Shown here in pieces: positions 57,323 to 64,000 of a stretch of 64,000 nucleotides of DNA. A program made the translations under genes and the position numbers. Location: positions 888,501-952,500 of the forward strand of contig JACSYO010001618.1 in assembly GCA_016806645.1 (NCBI GenBank), written 5' to 3'. This DNA is from Ophiodon elongatus (taxonomy: Eukaryota; Chordata; Actinopteri; Perciformes; Hexagrammidae). The notes under the pieces are model-generated. The model had not been told where the DNA came from. It was given only the letters and a program-made list of their open reading frames with translations, and did not search any database. Every line of letters starts with the position of its first letter. The stretch's first letter is position 1.

Positions 57323-57808
57323 GTTTAATTGAATTATGTGGAAGAAGAAGACAATATCACTAATGTCTTCTGAATACTGAGCTTGATCTTACGTTGTGCA
57401 CTTAACTCTCACTACCTCTGTAAACTGAGTTAAAGTAACATTTAAAATTGATGTGGGGCCATGGGTTTATTTTATGGTGCAAAACCTCTACATATATTTT
57501 AATATAATACATATTTCCGTGTTAACCAACTCATGTTTAGAATCACAAAATTGTGAAGTGACACTTTCGGCAGTTATTTCCAAAACTGCAGAGATTTTTG
57601 TGATCTGCTTGAAAGGGGGTCTTTTGAGAAATGTGTTCAAGTAATTAGAGCAAAGTGGGAATATTAAGTGACACATAATTTTGGTTAGCTACTATTAGTT
57701 CAAGGTACTGATTTTTACATTCACAACTGTGCCTCACACCGCAGAAGCTGCATAAATCCAAACTGTGTTTCAGATTGAAGTTCACACTTCACACACAGGA
57801 ATTAAAGG

Positions 57809-58225
57809 AATACTTTGATATTTTGGGAAAGACATTTATAAATGTTTTCCTTTTTTGTACCACTCTCATATCTGTCCATTAAATAAAATATAAAACCACG
57901 GCCAGCAGCTGTTAGCTTATCACACAGATCGAAAACGGGGAAAGAGCTAGCTAACGGGCTCTGTACGAAGGCAACAGAATCCGCCTTCCAGCACCTCTAC
58001 AGCTCACTAATGACAATTATATTTTGTTTGTACAATCCGTACATAAACCAAAGTTGAAAAAAAATTGACAGTGATGGACTATTTCTTGGCTGGGAGCAGT
58101 AACTTCCTGGAGTCACCCCATGGTTGCCTGGCAACTACTCATATGTAGTCTTGGTGCTAAGCTAAGCTAACCAGCTGGGGCTGGCTGCACATACTAACAA
58201 AAATATCTCAGAAAATCTGATGGCA
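57809..58225 (+). mobile_element. Teleost dispersed repeat with GCTAAGCTAAGCTAACC tail
   Basis: The segment carries GGAATACTTTGATATTTTGG, CACTCTCATATCTGTCC, CAGCAGCTGTTAGCTTATC, CCAGCACCTCTACAGCTCAC, GGACTATTTCTTGGCTGGGA and GGTTGCCTGGCAACTAC. This series is a widespread dispersed repeat of percomorph genomes. No open reading frame is present; it is a non-autonomous element of uncertain class. Confidence 0.75.
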
Positions 58226-58462
58226 AAGACTTCTGCTTGTGGAAATGCCCCAATGTAGTTAAATCAAACTATTGTCTTAATCTGATTACTCTGTGAGCAC
58301 GCATGTGAACATCGTGAGTGTATAGCTGGAAATATTTATTCATTTTTCCACTATACATAATTTATCTTGAAACTGTTTGCACTAACTAAAGTTCTTAGTC
58401 ACAGTCAGTACTTTTCATTTGCCAAATATGTAATGTAAACAGAATTATACAAAATAGGCTTT

Positions 58463-58570
58463 ATCAATTCAATTCAATTCAATTGATTTAGACCACCCCA
58501 AAATCACAAATCACAAATTTGCCTCAGTGGGCTTTACAATATGTACACATACCAACATCCTCTGTGACCT
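58463..58570 (-). mobile_element. L2-type LINE 3' end, minus orientation
   Basis: On the minus strand the segment reads TGTAAAGCCCACTGAGGCAA, then ATTTGTGATTTGTGATTTTG, and ends with several ATTGA units (AATTCAATTCAATTCAATTG on plus at 58,466-58,485). It is the same 3' terminus as the LINE at 29.3-31.0 kb and the fragment at 4.75 kb. Confidence 0.9.
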
Positions 58571-60255
58571 CACTTTATCATGTGGTTATAAAGACTATTT
58601 ATGTATTGAATTGCCAGAAAACATACTATATCGTGATATCGAGAAATTAAATAACCTATCGGGAGAGAAGATTTTGGCCATAGAAGACTGATTGGACAGG
58701 ACATCCCATCACAAATACTGTGAAGACATTAATTTCTACGGTTTGAGAAATGTTGACGATCCAATTCATGTGCATGCCTTTGAAAAGTTCAATGAAACTA
58801 TTAGAGTACCCAAAGAAATTCACATGAACACTGGGAGTGCATGCAAACACTAGATGGTCCAGAATTGATCAGGAGCCAGATCACGACACGAGAGGCCATT
58901 ATCAATTTCTCCGACCTGGGCAAGAGGTAAAAGTCACAGTAAAAGTGAATTTTAATTTCTTGTCTGTGGTACATTGAAACACCACATAAAACCAGTGCCT
59001 GTGTTAACCACTGAAACAACCCAACTGAACGCTTTAAACCATTTTATGCTACTTACTCCTGACCACCATTTCTGCACCAAATAATACATTTTATAAGGTA
59101 GATTATCAGTAAAACAGCTGGTCAAACTGCTTACTTACACTGAATAAAAATCTAAGTTTGTTGTTTTATGTTTAGTTTTTGAAAGGGATGGTATGTGCAT
59201 AAGATTCTTCAGCTCAGTTCATCATAATAATGAATCTTTTCAATCACAGGAGCCGTGTGACTTCTTGTCTGTGAGCTCTTTGTGATGCCCCGTGCTTTTT
59301 TTAAGCATCTGTGTCCAGCATGAGCAGAGATAGACGTTATGGTTACGGAGAGCACCTAATGGAAAGACAGGATTTGGTCACAGATGGGGGGTCAACTGAT
59401 CTTCCTTCTCTGGAAGGATCTTTCAGAGGGTTGTGGTGAGACTAATTGTGATAGCATGCAAAATGGAGGCATTACTTTTATCTTCATTAACAAAGAGACT
59501 ATTTCTTTTACTGTTACTTTTTTGTTGTTGAAGATTTCTTTACTACTGCAGCAACTGATTAAAGCAGAAATGGCCTGTGTTCTTTGGAATTGAGAGGCAT
59601 GTGGTTGCTTGCCTCAACATAACAAAGTAGGTAATGTTGTGGGTGATACACAACCTATTTCATTAGACAAATGTGTTAAATACTCTGATTTGAAATAACT
59701 AATAATGTTACTTTGAACAGATTTTATTTGTCACTTATTATGTAGTAACTGCGTTAATTTACCAAAGCAAACTGTTGTATGCTGTATCTCAACATGGACC
59801 ATCACACAGTAAAATGTTGTTTTCCATCATTTCCATTTTGTGCAACACAACCTCTTCAACAGCTTTAGCTTCGAGGAACTAATCAACTCTTGTAGGACTT
59901 AAACACGGTATGATGGCATGTCTTCAAAGACCAGAATAATATTTTCCGAAACAGGAAGTTCACAGGATAGTCGTGATCAACTCCTTGAAATTGGGTTGTA
60001 AACTGCACATTCTATTATGTTTTAATGCCTTTGTATCTTCTTCAGCACCGGAAACAGGAAAATGTGCAAAGAAATAAATCTATTTGGCCTAATAAAAAGC
60101 AAATGTTTGTGATCATGTTTGTACTTGTCGGTCTGATTATAATGTGAGCTCCCCCTTTTAGAAAATTACATTTTGAAGACCCAAACAATTGCCCGTTTAA
60201 CAGTTGCACATTGCACTTAATCAAAAACAAAGAGCTGAGGCTAGTGTAATTAATG
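58571..60255. other. Non-coding stretch, nothing recognised
   Basis: Short frames on both strands have no domain resemblance. No repeat was recognised by eye. Confidence 0.5.
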
Positions 60256-60672
60256 CCACAGTCCAATGGTGGAATGTGTGTAGTTTTGAGGTGCTTATAC
60301 CCAACTCAAGGATTTCCATTTTCTACTACTTCAACTGCACTACATTTCTGAGGGAAAGCTTTTTACACCTCTATATTCTTTTTGACAGCTACATTGCAGA
60401 TGAAGATTCACACATATCATACGATCAGTATATAAAATATGACGTTTTTTTACAGATTAAACGACCAGTATACAAAGTGCTTACAATTACCTTCATCTCG
60501 AGCAGCTACAAGAGTAAAATGCTTCCTACATGTTTATGCATCTGCAATAAAAAAACAAAAAATGTTGGTGATCATACTTCTGTACTACATTTTGAATGCA
60601 GGACTTTTACATTGTGGAATTACTACTTTTACTTAAGTAAAGGATCTGAATACTTCTTCCCCCACCGCTAGT
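60256..60672 (+). mobile_element. Teleost non-autonomous repeat element, plus orientation
   Basis: It runs from CAGTCCAATGGTGGAATGTG to ATACTTCTTCCCCCACCGC. In between lie ACTTCAACTGCACTACATTT, CTGAGGGAAAG, GACAGCTACATTGCAGATGA and GGACTTTTACATTGTGG. The ends are roughly inverted (GGTGGAA against TTCCCCCACC). It is the same family as the copy at 55.5-56.05 kb but in opposite orientation. A 155-codon open frame across it is incidental. Confidence 0.85.
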
Positions 60673-63600
60673 ACAAAAGGTGTTCACATACACACAGATT
60701 TTTCCTTTAATTCTGTTTATGTCTCTTTACTGACTCAATTTATATGTTCAGCAATAGTCATTTAGTTCCTGTTACTGCAGGCAGAATGGTAAAGCATTCC
60801 TTATGTTTAGTGTACTGGACAGAACACAAACAGGTTTGACAAACTTAAAAGAAGATTTAGTTTGCCTTTGACCAATTAAGAAAAACATACCAATTAATAT
60901 AGAAACCCTTGTGGTTATATAGTCAAAGCTTTGAAGGGATTTTGAGCAAAGTGACAAATATCAACGGGGACAAATTCTTCCTAAATACTCGTTTGCTGAT
61001 TTAGTTTCAGTCATGTTCATACATGCTTCAGGGAAATCTGTTCATCTGTGATCTTTCACATTTAGGTGTAAGTGTAACCTGTTTATTGAACACCCAGTAG
61101 CAATGCAGAGATTACTCCTTGTGTAGCTGTAATGATGCCCCTCACTTAGGAACCTGACACTAAACCAAAAGGTGTCTTATCTTAGGGACATCGTAGGCGG
61201 CCATGACAAGTTATACACCATTTAAAATGTTGCATTATCTGAACGCGTTTGTGCCGGTCTGAGGCGAATCATCAAAGACACGAGATCAGCGGTTGGCTTT
61301 GACATGGTGCCTTGTTTACGCACAACTCAGAGTAGCAGGCGTCGCGTTAAACTCTCACGACCAACGCTGTCCTCACATACACAAATGTTTAACAAACTGG
61401 TGTTGAAGTGAAAGTGTGATATCTTGTGACAGTGAAACAGAAAGAGGTGCTTTATTGGTTTTCTGTTGTACTGAACAGAAGAGGACAGGTGAGCTCTGCT
61501 GTGTGGTGATAAGAGCCTCGGATATACAGACAACAGGTCTCCTCGCATTGTTTAAGGAGGATAAAGGAGCGCTGTTGCACCTCCTGAGACGCTGAGGAGA
61601 CAACAGCCATCATCATGGCTTTGTGATGTGCCGTGGATTTTGTACTAATTTGTTCCCTGTTACTTCCTGGCTTCAAATAGGGAGATCGCTCTCATTCGAA
61701 GACTTCAGATTGTCTTTCTTTGTGCGGTGAATTGTCCACCGTCTCCATTGTCTTCATTCTTTCCTCCAGACCTCTATCTCCAGTGTCGCATCACCAGTTT
61801 ATTCTGCTTGCGCCAAGTGAAGGTGCTATTGAGGGTACACTGAATTCACACTATAATGAGCAGTGACAGGATGTCAACCCCCAGCCCGCTGATGCCACCC
61901 CTGCACCCACCTGCACCCTTCCAGCTGAGTCTGCCTGTTTGTGTGATGTCACCCGCACACCTCGCTTGTTTCCACAGAGTTTTTCTCTCTGCGGAGCCGA
62001 TCGGCCTGTTGATGGTGTTGCAACAAGGAGGCAACATTGACTGTCTCTTTTTTTCCCGGCTTTGTCTGATATGAGTGATTTTTTTTTTCTCAATTTTACC
62101 ACAGTTGCGCCATCTCTTGGTATTTTCCATGTCCCGTTTTCCTCGCTCTGATACCTCTGATCTCCTTGGAAATCCAGAGAAAGCTGCCCTCTCTAAGTGG
62201 CCTTTGGCTGTGTTTGATCACTGGTTGAGTTATAGATGTCTCCGTGAGTTATAACTCAGACGCCAGACTCAGATGACAACATAACATATGTTGTTTTCCC
62301 ACTCCCCTACCACACGCTGTGTGTGAATATAGTATGCGGTGATGTAGGAAAGAGCAAAGTCTTCGTGGGATGTCTTGTGCTTTACAGAAGAAGCTCTTTA
62401 CATTGAATTCACCCATATCTACTTGTGACCAACCAAAGATCAACCGAAAGAGGGATCTTTTCTCCTCTGATTGTTTCATTTTCGAGGCCTGAAGAGTTAG
62501 ACGTTTTCAGTGTTTAGCAAAGAAAAAAGAAAAATGATAAGAAAAACAAAAACAAATTTTATGTAACAGTTCTTTTTTTTCAATTACTATCCATTCGGTC
62601 CTCAGGGCGTCAGAATACAAAAAGGGACTGTAATGCTGGATTGTTGTAGAGTCTTTATGGTTGTAAGAAATGGGGTTGTCTGTTGTTCTTTTGGAAAAAA
62701 GTATCACATTTTCCAATCTAGCTGCCTCGCCTTGCTGACTTTATTTTGTGTTTCTTATATATGTTTTGTATAAAGCCAGCTAGGAGGAGACTGAACAGGG
62801 GGAGTTCAAGCAAGGTTCACACGTTGGCTAACTTGTTCCAAATGAGTGTGAGGAATGCTCCTTGCTCTCCTTATTAACCAAACAACACCTTGTCAGACCC
62901 TACATGCCTGTTCAGCGCTCCTCCCCGTGCCACACATAATGAGATGATTACCTCAAATCAGCTTTCTTTAGTTAAAGTTATAACACAAAGGTTTTAGCCA
63001 GTCTCCTCCTAAGAGCACATTTTATACGCTCTCTCTCTATCGTGATAAAATATTTCCCATAAGGAAGTGATTACACATTTGGATAATTCTGAGCAGATGT
63101 GAAAAAGTCTCAACAAGTTAACAAGGCTGTGGTGGAAGTGCAGATCTTGTCACTGTTAAAGCAGCAAGAAACTCTCTCCAGAGCCATAAGCAGTGGAGGT
63201 AAACTATGAATGGACGGAAGATGATGGAAAAACGATTGTTCACAATTCTTTGGGGCTTCATGCTCTCAGAAACGTCCTCCTTGAAATCTTTGGGTGGCAG
63301 TTTATCACAGAGACCTCTGTGTTGTTACACGCAAGCAGATCTCACATGCAACAATTTCAAAGTCGACACAGTCGAGGCCAGCCATAAGAGAAAAAATAGT
63401 TTATGATTCGTGTGTTGAGTACGGATGTAAGACTATTTATAAAAATAGAACTTGCCTTCAGCATTAATATGCCCACAAAATGGAAAATGCTTCAGGAAAC
63501 TATTGAATTAAATTCATGAATTTCTTTTATTTGTTTATACTTCAGGCCAGCAGGGATCACAAGACAGCAGGAGACAGAGTATTTGTCTGAATGTTTACTG

Positions 63601-64000
63601 TGTTTGGTTTTTTTTTAAGAACTAAATTGTGTATTATAAAAACAGGATGTTGAACAGTTTTCACGGTCCATATTCTCCCATTTAAACAGGGCCCAAAATT
63701 GGAGATAAAAAACAAGGTTATTCTTTTTCTTCATTTCATTAACAGTACGCAGACAATGCAGACCAGAGGAATATCATCTCTGACAGACATCTTTCAGAAC
63801 GTGAATTTGCTGTTGTAATATCTGCAATGCAGAAATAAAACAACATATAATCTAAAGATATTCTGCACAGCATTCACTAAAGACAAAAAGTGTTGTTTGG
63901 TTGCATTCAACACTCCCCTCTCACTTACTGGAAGATAAAAGCACAATTTAAATACACTGCAAAATAATGCTTGTGTACACTTAATGCTTGTGCTTCTCGC
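60673..64000. other. Non-coding right flank
   Basis: No exon or RNA gene is supported. Overlapping frames at 61.3-62.1 kb and 63.2-63.4 kb occupy several frames at once and have no domain resemblance. Homopolymer runs occur near 62,070 and 63,610. Confidence 0.5.

Noticed and set aside
60204..60671. A 155-codon plus-strand frame
   Set aside because: It coincides with the dispersed repeat element and reflects its composition.
61327..62130. Six overlapping frames of 72-94 codons
   Set aside because: Several frames and both strands are open together, none with family features or splice context.

Overview
The window looks like nuclear DNA of a spiny-rayed (percomorph-type) teleost fish. The evidence is vertebrate GT-AG split genes, low gene density, many long (GT)n and (AG)n microsatellites, a fish L2-type LINE with an ATTGAA-type tail, a tRNA-like SINE, and several dispersed repeats known from teleost genomes. 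Nothing prokaryotic or viral was seen.

Layout. Positions 1-22,060 are non-coding upstream DNA with microsatellites, a GCTAAC-type satellite and small repeat fragments. Positions 22,080-28,940 hold errfi1 (Mig-6, plus strand): a TATA/GC-box promoter, a probable non-coding exon 1, three coding exons and a long 3'UTR. Its protein carries an unbroken run of 77 glutamines. Positions 29,340-31,030 are a decayed 5'-truncated L2-like LINE. Positions 31,030-35,140 are non-coding with a local duplication that copies a strong splice donor. Positions 35,150-49,940 hold a large single-pass membrane mucin on the minus strand: an N-terminal hydrophobic segment, a 10.8-kb exon with 34 copies of a 103-residue Ser/Thr/Pro repeat, an EGF-like motif, a SEA domain with a GSVVA cleavage motif, a second EGF-like motif, a transmembrane helix and a cytoplasmic tail ending in a TKRPE-type segment. 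It resembles the MUC3/MUC12/MUC17 class. Three small frame breaks interrupt the big exon in this assembly, all inside the repeat. Positions 52,260-55,150 hold mrps16 (mitochondrial small-subunit ribosomal protein, minus strand), complete in three coding exons plus a 5'UTR exon. Positions 55,240-64,000 are mostly intergenic, with two opposed copies of one teleost non-autonomous element, an inverted L2 tail, another dispersed repeat, and one unassigned 73-codon reading frame at 57.1 kb.

The three genes share no pathway: errfi1 restrains EGFR-family kinases, the mucin would form an apical epithelial glycocalyx, and mrps16 serves mitochondrial translation. The most unusual features are the two coding-repeat expansions: the glutamine tract in errfi1, and the nested higher-order repeat of the mucin (103-residue unit, five-unit block, nine-unit block). 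All exon models come from splice sites, reading phase and remembered family features; no alignment or transcript was available.
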